From the NCBI RefSeq assembly GCF_000355695.1, contig NC_020891.1:558001-622000 (forward strand): a stretch of DNA of 64,000 bases, written 5' to 3'. How positions within the stretch are numbered: the stretch's first letter is position 1; each line of letters begins with the position of its first letter. A model generated the notes under the pieces. The model saw only the letters and a program-made list of their open reading frames with translations. It did not search any database and was not told where the DNA came from. Positions 34,569 to 43,263 of this stretch are shown here, in pieces. A program made the position numbers and the translations under genes. Origin of the DNA: Clavibacter nebraskensis NCPPB 2581 (lineage in GTDB: Bacteria; Actinomycetota; Actinomycetes; Actinomycetales; Microbacteriaceae).

Positions 34569-35534
34569 TCAGGGGGTGAGCACGATCGACCCCGTCGTGC
34601 GCCGGGCCTCGAGGTCCTCGTGGGCGCGGGCCGCGTCGGCGAGCGGGTACGTGGCGCCGACGCGCACGTCGAGGGATCCGTCGAGGAGCCCTGCGAACAG
34701 CTCACCCGCGCGCCACCGCCGCTCCTCCGCGTCGAGCAGGAAGTGGGCGAGCGTGGGGCGCGAGACGGAGAGGGATCCGCCGGAGTTGAGCCGCTGCAGG
34801 TCGAACGGCGGCACCTGCCCGCTCGCGCCGCCGAAGAGCACGAGCGTGCCGCGGATGCGCAGGGACGCGAGCGAGCCGTCGAACGTGTCGCGGCCCACGC
34901 CGTCGTAGACCACGTCGACGCCGCGGCCGCCCGTCAGCTCGCGGACCCGCACGGGCACGTCGTCGTAGCCGAGCACATGGGCGGCGCCGGCCGCACGCGA
35001 GAGGGCGGCCTTCTCGTCGTTCGACACCGTGGTGATCACCTCGACCCCGCGATCCACGAGCAGCTGCGTGAGCAGGAGCCCCACGCCGCCGGCGCCCGCG
35101 TGCACGAGCGCGCGATCCCCGGGGCCGGCCGGGTACGAGCTCGTGGCGAGGTAGTGCGCGGTGAGGCCCTGGAGCGGGAGCGCGGCGGCGGTCTCCATCG
35201 CGACGCCGTCGGGCACGGGCAGCAGCGTCTCCGCGCGGACGAGCGCGTGCTGCGCGTACGTGCCCTCGGCCTCCGCGGTGGCGACGCGGTCGCCCACGTG
35301 CACGCCGCTCACGCCGTCGCCGAGCGCCTCGATGACGCCCGCCGCCTCGGACCCCGGCACGTACGGGTGCGCCATCGGGTACACGCCGCTGCGCCGGTAC
35401 GTGTCGATGAAGTTGACGCCCGCGGCGTGCACGCGGATCCGCACCTCGCCGGGCCCCGGATCCGGCACCGGTCCGTCCGTCAGTGCCATGACCTCGGGCC
35501 CGCCGGGCCCCTCCACCTCGATGCGCGCGCTCAT
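34569..35534 (-). CDS. Zinc-less MDR-type quinone oxidoreductase
   Basis: The 321-residue enzyme belongs to the NADPH:quinone reductase branch of medium-chain dehydrogenases. It shows AGVNFIDTYRRSGVYP, VPGSEAAGVIEALGDGV, LTAHYLATSSYPAGPGDRALVHAGAGGVG with the cofactor-binding AGAGGVG, and VVYDGVGRDTFDGSL. The cysteine lobe for structural zinc is missing, as in quinone reductases. The ATG lies 6 nt after CAGGCT. It is on the same strand as the two flavin enzymes and may form a redox or detoxification group with them. Confidence 0.92.
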   Translation of the reverse strand: MSARIEVEGPGGPEVMALTDGPVPDPGPGEVRIRVHAAGVNFIDTYRRSGVYPMAHPYVPGSEAAGVIEALGDGVSGVHVGDRVATAEAEGTYAQHALVRAETLLPVPDGVAMETAAALPLQGLTAHYLATSSYPAGPGDRALVHAGAGGVGLLLTQLLVDRGVEVITTVSNDEKAALSRAAGAAHVLGYDDVPVRVRELTGGRGVDVVYDGVGRDTFDGSLASLRIRGTLVLFGGASGQVPPFDLQRLNSGGSLSVSRPTLAHFLLDAEERRWRAGELFAGLLDGSLDVRVGATYPLADAARAHEDLEARRTTGSIVLTP

Positions 35535-35565
35535 GGGTCCAGCCTGCCGCGTCGGCGGGCGGCGG

Positions 35566-36210
35566 TCACGCGTCGCGCGGCGATCGGTCCCCCTCGTCAG
35601 GCTCCTGCTCCTCGTGACGCGCCCGCTGCGCCTCGCGCTCGGCGATCTTCCGGCGGTACCCGTCCATCGCCCGCTCATCCAGCCGATGACGGACATCCGC
35701 GACGTCCGGCGCGAAGGTCTCCTTTGTGAGCTCCCGGAACGCGACCCACTTCTCGTGGAACTCGGCGTCGGTGTCGCCGGGGCGCCAGGCGCGGGACCAC
35801 GCGAGCTCGACCGCCTCCACGACCGTCATGGCACTCGCCAGGGCCAGGGAGGCCGGACCTGGCAGGAGGACGCCGGCCAGAGCGAAGGCACTGATCGCAC
35901 CCGCGAGCCATGGCGCGAGGGCGAAGCCCCACCCGCCTGGGACCGAGCTGCGACGCCTGAGGACGAATGGCCGCTCAGTGGCGACCGTCACGCAGATGTT
36001 GACGGCGGTCAGCAGGATGGTGCCGCCGATGATCGCGGAGAGGGCGGGGTTGGCGAAGCCGAGGATCCGAGTCGACGCGAAGCAGATCAGGACCACCAGA
36101 GGCATCTTCAGGAAGGCGACGGAGATGTGCCCGGCGACCGGCGCCCAGATGGGCGGCGCCTCCCAGGTCGGAGGAGTGCGGTCGTCGTCAACGGGCTCGC
36201 CTGCGGACAC
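35566..36210 (-). CDS. Membrane protein paired with exported protein (lower-GC island)
   Basis: This 214-residue protein has four hydrophobic segments (about residues 34-50, 54-75, 96-113 and 115-130) and a charged cytoplasmic C-terminal half (EFHEKWVAFRELTKETF, then Arg/Glu-rich). The GTG at 36210 starts 1 nt after the stop of the upstream exported-protein gene, which implies coupled translation. A longer reading from 36318 would overlap that gene by 107 nt and is less likely. I do not recognise the family. Base composition is lower in GC than the flanks. Confidence 0.65.
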   Translation of the reverse strand: MSAGEPVDDDRTPPTWEAPPIWAPVAGHISVAFLKMPLVVLICFASTRILGFANPALSAIIGGTILLTAVNICVTVATERPFVLRRRSSVPGGWGFALAPWLAGAISAFALAGVLLPGPASLALASAMTVVEAVELAWSRAWRPGDTDAEFHEKWVAFRELTKETFAPDVADVRHRLDERAMDGYRRKIAEREAQRARHEEQEPDEGDRSPRDA

Positions 36211-36211
36211 G

Positions 36212-36886
36212 TCAGACGTCCATGGCGGCGACACCGAAGCACGCCGAGACGACGCCGTCGACCCCGAGGAGCGCTTCGATGATCTGCGTCGCCTCTTCTC
36301 CCATCTCGGCGGCCGCACGGCCGTAGCGGATGGCTAGATAGATGTCATAGGCGCTGCCGAACAGTGCACGTGCCTCCCTGATGAAGCTCACCACCTTGAA
36401 CACCGGCAAGCCGTACTGCGCGATGACGCCAGCGATCGACGCGGCGCAACCGATCCAGTCGACGGCGAGTTGAGCCGTCGGAGCGGGGCTGCGGAGGTCC
36501 GCTGCGAGCGCGCCCCGTCCCGTGCCGATCATGGGGAGCCCAACTTCCGCCGCTGAGGACCGGGTGGTGTTGCCGGTGTCCGACGATGCGGTCACCCGGT
36601 CGATGGCGCGACTCAGCCGCCGCTCGTAATCCGGAGTCGTGCGGGGATCGGCGGACTTCATGTCATCGGGCAGGGCATCCAGCACGGCGACGAGGCCGTC
36701 GAGGTCGGCGTCGGTCATGGCGGGGATGGAAGCCAGGGTGGCCGCTGGCGTCGTCCGATCGGCGGTGTCGAAGCTCGCGTGCATGGCCCCTGTCTGGCGC
36801 TGCGCTGTGTCCGGGACGGTGCTGGGAGCGGTTCCCAGGGCGGCGGTCATCGCCCCGACCAGCGAGGCCGCGGTGACGACGAGCAT
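36212..36886 (-). CDS. Exported protein of unknown function (lower-GC island)
   Basis: The 224-residue protein begins with a signal-like hydrophobic segment ([17 protein letters not shown]), followed by a polar region (residues 40-110) and a C-terminal part with hydrophobic helices ([34 protein letters not shown]) and two Cys. It is followed by a membrane-protein gene, mirroring the exported/membrane pair at 31.5-32.4 kb. The ATG at 36886 lacks a ribosome site. A strong AAGGAGGG site stands before another ATG at 36915, which is out of frame, so a small indel near the start is possible. Confidence 0.65.
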   Translation of the reverse strand: MLVVTAASLVGAMTAALGTAPSTVPDTAQRQTGAMHASFDTADRTTPAATLASIPAMTDADLDGLVAVLDALPDDMKSADPRTTPDYERRLSRAIDRVTASSDTGNTTRSSAAEVGLPMIGTGRGALAADLRSPAPTAQLAVDWIGCAASIAGVIAQYGLPVFKVVSFIREARALFGSAYDIYLAIRYGRAAAEMGEEATQIIEALLGVDGVVSACFGVAAMDV

Positions 36887-37181
36887 CGGTGTGAGTGGAC
36901 GCGCGGGATGGGCATGTCCCTCCTTCGTGAGCAGCAGGAGGCATCCCGGTTCGGGTGCGGATGACGTACGCCGCGGGATCGCCTCGGGGTGGTCGCGCGC
37001 ATCCTTGCCTGGGCGCCACCGGCGGCGGCGGACTCCTCCACAGGCTGTCGAGTCTCAGACCCGCCCCCCGCCCAGGAATGCCGCCGCGACACGCGCGGTT
37101 GGGGCTCGCATAGGCTCGAAGTCGAGCAGGTGCGCGCGGCAGCGCCCCGCACCGACCAGGATCACGACGAAGGTGGAACCC

Positions 37182-38120
37182 ATGGCAGGTCGCGTCTACG
37201 ACGAAATCACCCAGCTGGTCGGCGGCACGCCGCTCGTGCGGCTGAACCGGCTCACGGAGGGGCTCGACGCGACCGTCCTCGTGAAGCTCGAGTCGCACAA
37301 CCCGGCATCCAGCGTGAAGGACCGCATCGGCGTCGCGATCATCGACGCGGCCGAGGCGGCCGGCGCGTTGAAGCCCGGCGGCACCATCGTCGAGGGCACG
37401 AGCGGCAACACGGGCATCGCGCTCGCCATGGTCGGCGCGGCGCGCGGCTACAAGGTCGTCCTCACGATGCCGGAGACGATGAGCGTCGAGCGCCGGCTGG
37501 TGCTGCGCGCGTACGGCGCCGAGATCGTGCTCACCCCCGGCCCCGAGGGCATGCGCGGCGCGGTCGACCGCGCGAAGCAGATCGTGGACGAGACCCCCAA
37601 CGCCATCTGGGCGAAGCAGTTCGCGAACGCGGCCAACCCCCAGAAGCACCGCGAGACCACGGCCGAGGAGGTCTGGGCGGACACCGACGGCGGCGTCGAC
37701 GTGTTCATCGCGGGCGTCGGCACGGGCGGCACCATCACGGGCGTCGGCCAGGTGCTCAAGGAGCGGAAGCCCGGCGTGCAGATCGTGGCGGTCGAGCCGC
37801 TCGACTCGCCCATCCTCAACGGCGGCAGGCCCGGGCCGCACAAGATCCAGGGCATCGGCGCGAACTTCGTGCCCGAGATCCTCGACACCGAGGTCTACGA
37901 CGAGGTCGTCGACGTCTCCCTCGAGGACTCCATCCGCGTCTCCCGCGCGCTCGCCACCGACGAGGGCATCCTCTGCGGCATCTCGTCGGGATCCATCGTG
38001 TGGGCCGCGCTCGAGATCGCGAAGCGCCCGGAGAGCACGGGGAAGACCATCGTCGCGATCGTGTGCGACTACGGCGAGCGGTACCTCTCGACCGTGCTGT
38101 TCGACGACCTGCGCGACTAG
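37182..38120 (+). CDS. cysK: Cysteine synthase A (O-acetylserine sulfhydrylase)
   Basis: The 312-residue PLP enzyme makes cysteine from O-acetylserine and sulfide. [10 protein letters not shown] carries the Schiff-base Lys46, [10 protein letters not shown] (73-82) is the substrate and phosphate loop, and [12 protein letters not shown] binds the cofactor phosphate. The length is standard. AAGGTGG precedes the ATG at 37182. The serine acetyltransferase gene follows after 2 nt, so the whole cysteine branch from serine is one operon, as in many actinobacteria. The 295-nt gap upstream holds a CATAGGCTC -10-like box near 37110 and no riboswitch that I can recognise. Confidence 0.96.
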   Translation: MAGRVYDEITQLVGGTPLVRLNRLTEGLDATVLVKLESHNPASSVKDRIGVAIIDAAEAAGALKPGGTIVEGTSGNTGIALAMVGAARGYKVVLTMPETMSVERRLVLRAYGAEIVLTPGPEGMRGAVDRAKQIVDETPNAIWAKQFANAANPQKHRETTAEEVWADTDGGVDVFIAGVGTGGTITGVGQVLKERKPGVQIVAVEPLDSPILNGGRPGPHKIQGIGANFVPEILDTEVYDEVVDVSLEDSIRVSRALATDEGILCGISSGSIVWAALEIAKRPESTGKTIVAIVCDYGERYLSTVLFDDLRD

Positions 38121-38122
38121 GC

Positions 38123-38707
38123 GTGGGGATCGTCGCCCGCCTCGCCGAGGACCTCCGCACCGCGCGCGCGCATGATCCAGCGGCGCGCGGGTACCTGGAG
38201 ATGGTGCTTGGCTACCCGGGCCTGCACGCCGTGTGGCTGCACCGGGTGTCGCACGCGCTGTGGCGGCGGCGGCTCCGGCTGGCCGCGCGGCTGCTGGCGC
38301 AGGCGGGGCGGACGCTGACCGGGGTGGAGATCCACCCGGGCGCGCGCATCGGACGGCGGCTGTTCATCGACCACGGCATGGGCGTCGTCATCGGGGCGAC
38401 GGCCGAGGTCGGCGACGACGTGCTGATGTACCACGGCGTCACGCTCGGGGGGAAGAGCCTCGTGCGCGGCAAGCGGCACCCGACGGTGGGCGACGGCGTG
38501 ACGATCGGCGCCGGGGCGAAGCTGCTCGGGCCCATCACGGTCGGCGCGGGCAGCGTCATCGGCGCCAACGCGGTGGTGGTGAAGGACGCGCCCGCGGGAT
38601 CCGTGCTCACGGGCATCCCCGCGGTGGAGACCGGGAAGCGGGCCGGGCGCGGGCCCGACGCGCATGTGGATCCCGCGTTCTTCGTGGATCCCGGGATCTA
38701 CATCTGA
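38123..38707 (+). CDS. cysE: Serine O-acetyltransferase
   Basis: This 194-residue enzyme acetylates serine to give the substrate of CysK. It has the short N-terminal helical part of the EpsC/CysE type and a left-handed beta-helix with [49 protein letters not shown] and [12 protein letters not shown]. The GTG start at 38123 is 2 nt after the cysK stop. Its C-terminus lacks the usual Ile tail that docks into CysK but ends in the hydrophobic GIYI, which could still serve this. Confidence 0.94.
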   Translation: MGIVARLAEDLRTARAHDPAARGYLEMVLGYPGLHAVWLHRVSHALWRRRLRLAARLLAQAGRTLTGVEIHPGARIGRRLFIDHGMGVVIGATAEVGDDVLMYHGVTLGGKSLVRGKRHPTVGDGVTIGAGAKLLGPITVGAGSVIGANAVVVKDAPAGSVLTGIPAVETGKRAGRGPDAHVDPAFFVDPGIYI

Positions 38708-39357
38708 TGCCGCAGCCCGAGGAGCCGGCGCCGACGGTCGAGCTCTCCACGCACGGCGTCGGCCCCTGGCCGGGCGGCCCCGACGCCTGGCCCGACGAGC
38801 CGCACCTGGATCCGGAGCTGCTCGAGCGCGGCGACACCCGCAACGTGATCGACCGCTACCGGTACTGGCGCATGGACGCGATCGTCGCCGACCTCGACCA
38901 GCGCCGGCACCCGTTCCACGTGGCCATCGAGAACTGGCAGCACGACATGAACATCGGGTCGATCGTGCGGAGCGCCAACGCGTTCGCGGCCGATACCGTG
39001 CACATCGTGGGCCGCCGCCGCTGGAACAAGCGCGGGGCGATGGTCACCGACCGGTACCAGCACGTCGTGCACCACACGACCATCGCCGACCTCGTGGGGT
39101 GGGCGCGCGGGGAGGGCCTGCCGATCATCGCGATCGACAACGTCGACGGATCCGTGCTGCTCGAGACCACCCGTCTCCCGGAGCGCTGCGTGCTCGTCTT
39201 CGGCCAGGAGGGCCCGGGCCTCAGCGACGAGGCGGTGGCCGCGGCCGACATGACCGTCGCGATCTCGCAGTTCGGATCCACCCGCTCCATCAACGCGTCG
39301 GCGGCGGCCGCGGTCGTGATGCACGCGTGGATCACGCAGCACGTGGCGTTCGACTGA
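38707..39357 (+). CDS. SpoU-family RNA 2'-O-methyltransferase
   Basis: The 216-residue SPOUT enzyme has the three family motifs: NIGSIVRSANAF (motif 1), LVFGQEGPGLSDE (motif 2) and ISQFGSTRSINASAAAAVVMHAW (motif 3, Ser/Asn for S-adenosylmethionine). It should methylate a ribose in tRNA or rRNA; the exact position is unknown. The ATG shares one base with the cysE stop (TGATG), so it is the third gene of the cysK operon. The 55-residue N-terminal part is acidic and Pro-rich. Confidence 0.9.
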   Translation: MPQPEEPAPTVELSTHGVGPWPGGPDAWPDEPHLDPELLERGDTRNVIDRYRYWRMDAIVADLDQRRHPFHVAIENWQHDMNIGSIVRSANAFAADTVHIVGRRRWNKRGAMVTDRYQHVVHHTTIADLVGWARGEGLPIIAIDNVDGSVLLETTRLPERCVLVFGQEGPGLSDEAVAAADMTVAISQFGSTRSINASAAAAVVMHAWITQHVAFD

Positions 39358-39388
39358 CCCGCGGGGCGGTGCCTGTGAGGATGTCCCG

Positions 39389-39955
39389 GTGATGGACGAC
39401 CGCGACCGCCGCCGACCCGACGTGAGGACCGTGGAGGTCGTGGGCGGGCAGCCACCGCTCACCGTCGGACTGCAGGAGCACGACCCCGGTTGGGCGGAGG
39501 CGTACCTCGCGCACCGGCGACGGATCCTCGAGGCCGTGGGCGACGCGGCGCTCGCCGTCGAGCACATCGGCTCCACGTCCGTCCCCGGCCTCGCCGCGAA
39601 GCCCATCGTGGACATCGTGGTCGTGGTGGCCGACATCACGGCCGAGGAGGACCACGTCGAGCGGCTCGTCGCCGCCGGCTACGACCTGCGCATCCGCGAG
39701 CCGGGGCACCGTCTGGTGCGCACGCCCGCGCGGGACGTCCACGTGCACGTCTACGAGGAGGGCGCCCCCGCGGTCGAGTCGTACCTGCTGCTCCGCGGCC
39801 GGCTCCGCACCGTCCCGGCCGACCGCGACCTCTACGAGCGCACGAAGCGGGAGCTCATGACCCGGCGGTGGGAGTCGATGGACGCCTACGCGGACGCGAA
39901 GACCGCGGTGATCCAGGGGATCCTCGCCCGGGCGCGGGCGGCGCGCGGGATCTGA
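39389..39955 (+). CDS. GrpB-family (UPF0157) nucleotidyltransferase-like protein
   Basis: The 188-residue protein carries the GrpB signature VEHIGSTSVPGLAAKPIVDIVV, which matches the nucleotidyltransferase GS-x-DxD fold. It also has HVHVYEEGAPAVESYLLLRGRLRT and YERTKRELM. In some bacteria this domain is fused to dephospho-CoA kinase. The activity of the stand-alone form is not known. GTG at 39389 has GAGG about 9 nt upstream, and the ATG at 39392 is an equally good start. Confidence 0.88.
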   Translation: MMDDRDRRRPDVRTVEVVGGQPPLTVGLQEHDPGWAEAYLAHRRRILEAVGDAALAVEHIGSTSVPGLAAKPIVDIVVVVADITAEEDHVERLVAAGYDLRIREPGHRLVRTPARDVHVHVYEEGAPAVESYLLLRGRLRTVPADRDLYERTKRELMTRRWESMDAYADAKTAVIQGILARARAARGI

Positions 39956-39977
39956 GCGCCGCCGCGACCCGGCGCGG

Positions 39978-40379
39978 TCAGCCGAACGGCCAATCCTCGT
40001 GCGTGTGCGGCACCGCGACCACCTGCACGTCGTCCTCGTACACGATGCGGCCGGGCGTGCGCGTGCGCAGCTCGTGCCAGGGGACGTCGTGCCGGTCGAG
40101 CAGGGCGAGGTAGTCGGCCGTGAACGCGAGGAGGTCCGTCGCGCTCGCCAGGTACCAGGCGCGGGCGCCCGGGTTCCTCACGCGGTCGTAGCAGTCGGGG
40201 TCGACGCTGCGCGGATTCGGGTAGGCGGCGGTGGCCCGCGCGTTCACCGCGTCCATCCACTCGACCTCCTCCGTCGAGAGCATGCCGCTCTGGCGCATCC
40301 CGTCCGCGAGGGCGAAGACGCCGGGGAAGGTGCCGCGGCGGTTGGGCGCGGCGCTCTGGAAGCGGATGTACTCGGGCAC
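39978..40379 (-). CDS. Uncharacterised 133-residue protein
   Basis: A soluble protein rich in aromatic residues, with TGIFP-type start replaced by MPEYIRFQSAAPNRRGTFPG, then ADGMRQSGMLSTEEVEW and a C-terminal block PWHELRTRTPGRIVYEDDVQ. The pattern of short, conserved-looking motifs is that of a real actinobacterial family, but I cannot name it. The GTG at 40379 lies 6 nt after TAGCAT (40386-40391, minus strand), again leaderless. The 250 bp upstream hold no gene that I can support. Confidence 0.7.
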   Translation of the reverse strand: MPEYIRFQSAAPNRRGTFPGVFALADGMRQSGMLSTEEVEWMDAVNARATAAYPNPRSVDPDCYDRVRNPGARAWYLASATDLLAFTADYLALLDRHDVPWHELRTRTPGRIVYEDDVQVVAVPHTHEDWPFG

Positions 40380-40629
40380 GCGGTGATGCTAGGGAGCGGT
40401 CCGGGGAACCGGCCGGTCGGGTGCGCAGCGGACATCCGCGCATCGCTGGGCGGACATCCCGTGCTGCACGTGGGCCTGGCAGGCTGGTCGCGTCGCGGGC
40501 ACGGACCCGCGCGAGACGTCAGACCCGCGCCCGCCGTGACCCTGGTCCGCGCCGTCGTCGACGGGGCGCGTGCGGCCGGGAGGCACGGCGCAGCGCAGCG
40601 CCGCGCCACGAGCGAGATCGCGTCGGGCC

Positions 40630-40929
40630 TCAGTAGTCGCGTCCCGTGTCGCTCGGCGCGCCGCCCCCGATGCGGGTGAGGTGCACCCGGCGACCCAGGC
40701 GGATGAGCGGTCGGATCATCAGCTGGATGCTGCCGACGAGGAACAGCCACGTCCCCGCCGTGGTGGTCGACTCGGAGAAGGAGAGGATGCTGCCGACCAC
40801 GAACCACGCGGCGACCATGATGTCGTTGACGATGCTCGCGACCTCGTACTTGTGGCGGATGACGAGCTCGTCGTCCCCGATCGTGAACGTCATCGAGCGG
40901 CTGTCCTCGGGATCCTCGTGCGGCGTCAT
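40630..40929 (-). CDS. YrhK-domain membrane protein
   Basis: The 99-residue protein has a polar N-terminus (DDELVIRHKYEVASIVNDI) and two hydrophobic helices (about 37-53 and 60-75) with GSILSF and FLVGSIQLMIRPLIRL, the layout of the YrhK domain. Members are small membrane proteins of unknown function. It stands alone on the minus strand. Confidence 0.75.
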   Translation of the reverse strand: MTPHEDPEDSRSMTFTIGDDELVIRHKYEVASIVNDIMVAAWFVVGSILSFSESTTTAGTWLFLVGSIQLMIRPLIRLGRRVHLTRIGGGAPSDTGRDY

Positions 40930-41011
40930 GCTCCGATTCGATCACGTACCCGAACCCGCGCGTCGTGTCAGGGCGCTACCCGGAAGCCGTGGGGCTCCGC
41001 CGGGGTTGGCG

Positions 41012-42010
41012 TCAGAACGCGGAGGCGCGCCAGGCGTCGACCGCGGCGAGCAGCTCCGCACGGCGGTCGTCCGGGAGGAACGACGCCTCGAACGAGTTGC
41101 GGGCGAGGAGTGCCAGCGCGTCGTCGAAGGCGTGCGCGCGGCGCAGCTGCCGGAGGTTCTCGCCGAGGTAGCCGCCGAAGTAGGCGGGGTCGTCGCTGTT
41201 CACGGTCGCGAGCACGCCGCGCGCGAGGAGCTCCGGCAGCGCGTGCTCGTCGAGCGTCTCGTTCACCCCGAGCCGCACGTTCGAGAGCGGGCAGACCGTG
41301 AGCGGGATCCGGTCGGCGACCAGCCGGTCGACGAGCGCGGGATCCTCGAGGCAGCGCACCCCGTGATCCACCCGCTCCACGCGCAGCAGGTCGAGCGCCT
41401 CGTGGATGTAGGAGGGCGGCCCCTCCTCGCCCGCGTGCGCGACCGCGTGCAGGCCGAGCTCGCGGGCCCGCGCGAACACGTCGACGAACAGGGACGGCGG
41501 GTAGCCGACCTCGGCGGAGTCGAGCCCGACGGCGAGCAGCTCGTGCGCGCGTCCCGCGACGGACTCGAGGGTCGCCATCGCCTCCTCCACCGGCCGGTCG
41601 CGGAGGAAGCTGAGGATCAGGCCGCCCGAGATGCCGTGGCGCACGCGCGCGTCGCGGAGGGCGTCGAGGAGGCCGTCGATCACCTCGTCGACGGCGACGC
41701 CGCGGGTCGTGTGCGCCTGCGGGTCGAACGACATCTCGACGTGCCGGATCCCGTCGGCCGCGGCCCGCTCCAGGTACGCGGCAGCGAGGTCGTGGAAGTC
41801 GCGGCGGGTGCGGAGGACCGCGGTGCACGCGTAGTAGAGGTCGAGGAACGACTGCAGGTCGGTGAAGGCGTAGCGCGAGCGGAGGTCCTCGATGCCCGCG
41901 TACGGCAGGTCGACGCCGTTGCGCTCGGCCAGCTCGAACACCAGCTCCGGTTCGAGCGTCCCCTCGACGTGCAGGTGCAGTTCGGCGGTGGGCGGGAGCG
42001 TGGAGATCAT
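41012..42010 (-). CDS. Adenosine deaminase-family enzyme, closest in style to adenine deaminase
   Basis: The 332-residue metal-dependent deaminase shows AELHLHVEGT (zinc His pair), HAGEEGPPSYIHEAL (zinc His and catalytic Glu), IPLTVCPLSNVRLGV and TVNSDDPAYFGGYLGEN (catalytic and metal Asp). The VGLDSAEVGYPPSLF stretch and the DDPAYFGGY form fit the adenine deaminase (Aah1/ADE) branch better than classical adenosine deaminase, so I favour adenine to hypoxanthine. The ATG at 42010 is 6 nt after TACCGT (42017-42022). It acts in purine salvage and is divergent from a VOC gene. Confidence 0.9.
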   Translation of the reverse strand: MISTLPPTAELHLHVEGTLEPELVFELAERNGVDLPYAGIEDLRSRYAFTDLQSFLDLYYACTAVLRTRRDFHDLAAAYLERAAADGIRHVEMSFDPQAHTTRGVAVDEVIDGLLDALRDARVRHGISGGLILSFLRDRPVEEAMATLESVAGRAHELLAVGLDSAEVGYPPSLFVDVFARARELGLHAVAHAGEEGPPSYIHEALDLLRVERVDHGVRCLEDPALVDRLVADRIPLTVCPLSNVRLGVNETLDEHALPELLARGVLATVNSDDPAYFGGYLGENLRQLRRAHAFDDALALLARNSFEASFLPDDRRAELLAAVDAWRASAF

Positions 42011-42090
42011 CCGTCCACGGTAACGGGCGGGGGCGGGGCTATCCGCGGCCGGAGCCCGGCGCGGAGGCGGCCGTCGGCGAGCATGGCCGC

Positions 42091-42532
42091 ATGGATCCCG
42101 ACGCCGAGCCCGACCTCGTCCCCGAGCTGCTGGTGACCGACCTCGCCGCGAGCCTCGCGTCCTGGCGCGACCTCTGCGGCTTCGCCGTCCGATACGACAG
42201 GCCCGCCGAGGGTCGCCCGCGGCGGCGCGCACCTCATGCTCGAGCAGGCGGGCATCATCCGGAACTGGGTGTCGGGGCCGCTGGAGCGGCCGTTCGGGCG
42301 GGGGATCAACTTCCAGATCGCCGTCGAGGACGCCGACGTCGTGGCGGAGGCGCTATCCGCGGCCGGAGTTGCGCTCTTCCTGGAGCCCGAGACGACCTGG
42401 TACCGGATCGACGACGAGGAGACGGGCGTCCGCCAGTTCCTTGTGCAGGATCCGGACGGCTACCTGGTGCGCTTCCAGCCGTCCATCGGGCGGCGGCCCG
42501 CTCCGGGTCCCGCGGCCGGAGCGCCCGCCTAG
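42091..42532 (+). pseudogene. VOC/glyoxalase-family protein with frameshift
   Basis: The first 40 codons (MDPDAEPDLVPELLVTDLAA, then WRDLCGFAVRYDRPAEG) read like the start of a bleomycin-resistance-type VOC protein. The family continuation (RGGAHLMLEQ, GRGINFQIAVEDADVV, FLVQDPDGYLVRFQPS) is in the next frame from about 42212 on. The break is at GAGGGTCGCC (42208-42217). Comparison with the usual family wording between the EG and the GGAHLMLE suggests a few codons are also missing, so a short deletion is likelier than a simple base insertion. The stop overlaps that of the convergent phosphatase. A shorter reading from ATG 42236 lacks the first half of the fold. Confidence 0.78.
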
Positions 42533-43179
42533 GCCGCCGGGTCGCCCGTCGGGCCGGACGGCGCGCCATCGCCCACGCCGCTCGCGGGATCGCCCTCCCA
42601 GGACTCGAGGGCCCAGTTGCGGCCGGACCCCTCGAGCACCACGACGCCAGTGTTCTCCAAGGGGTGCGCGGCGACGAAGGCCGCGTCGAGGCCGCGGGCG
42701 CGGATCCCCGCCCAGCAGCGGATGGCCGCGCCGTGGCTGACGAACGCCACCGTTCCGTGGCCCGACCCCTCCGCCTCCGCGACGACGGCGTCGAAGCGGG
42801 CGAGGAAGCCGCGCCCCGTCTCGCCGCCCGCGAGCGGGAGGTCCTCCTCGCCCGCGACCCAGCGGATCATTGTGTCGAGGTACTCCGTGACGGCAGCGCG
42901 GTCGCCGCGCATCTCGAGGTCGGCGGCGGCGATCTCGCGGATCCCGTCGCGCTCGACGGGCGCGAGGCCGAGCGCCCGCGCGAGCGGCGCGGCCGTCTCG
43001 TGGGTGCGGACCATGGTCGACACGTGCAGCGCGCCGATCGCCTCTTCCCGCAGCGTCTCGGGCAGCCGCGCCGCCTGCGCGCGCCCGAGATCCGTGAGCC
43101 CGGGTCCGGGGATGCGGGTGTCGAGGACGCCCGCCACGTTGGATGCGGTCTGGCCGTGGCGGATCAGGATCAGGCGCAT
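42529..43179 (-). CDS. Histidine phosphatase-family protein
   Basis: The 216-residue protein starts with the RHG motif (LILIRHGQT, His8 being the phosphate acceptor) and ends its core with FVSHGAAIR, the second catalytic His, giving the phosphoglycerate mutase-like fold. TGLT-type substrate loop is GPGLTDLGRAQA. The substrate is unknown. The ATG lies 6 nt after TACCGT (43186-43191 minus strand). Its stop overlaps the end of the convergent VOC gene. Confidence 0.9.
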   Translation of the reverse strand: MRLILIRHGQTASNVAGVLDTRIPGPGLTDLGRAQAARLPETLREEAIGALHVSTMVRTHETAAPLARALGLAPVERDGIREIAAADLEMRGDRAAVTEYLDTMIRWVAGEEDLPLAGGETGRGFLARFDAVVAEAEGSGHGTVAFVSHGAAIRCWAGIRARGLDAAFVAAHPLENTGVVVLEGSGRNWALESWEGDPASGVGDGAPSGPTGDPAA

Positions 43180-43213
43180 GCCCCGACGGTATCGCGGCTC
43201 CCCGGACGCGGAA

Positions 43214-43245
43214 GGGCCCCGCGGATCTTTGGATCCGCGGGGTCC
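43214..43245 (-). terminator. Hairpin terminator after the alcohol dehydrogenase
   Basis: A 14-bp stem (43214-43227 with 43232-43245, one G-T pair) and a 4-nt loop lie 19 nt after the dehydrogenase stop on the minus strand. Confidence 0.75.
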
Positions 43246-43263
43246 GTCGACGTGGGTCGCCGC

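Noticed and set aside
40380-40629. Possible small gene in the 250-bp gap
   Set aside because: Open frames here have shadow-like composition and no start signal that I can support.
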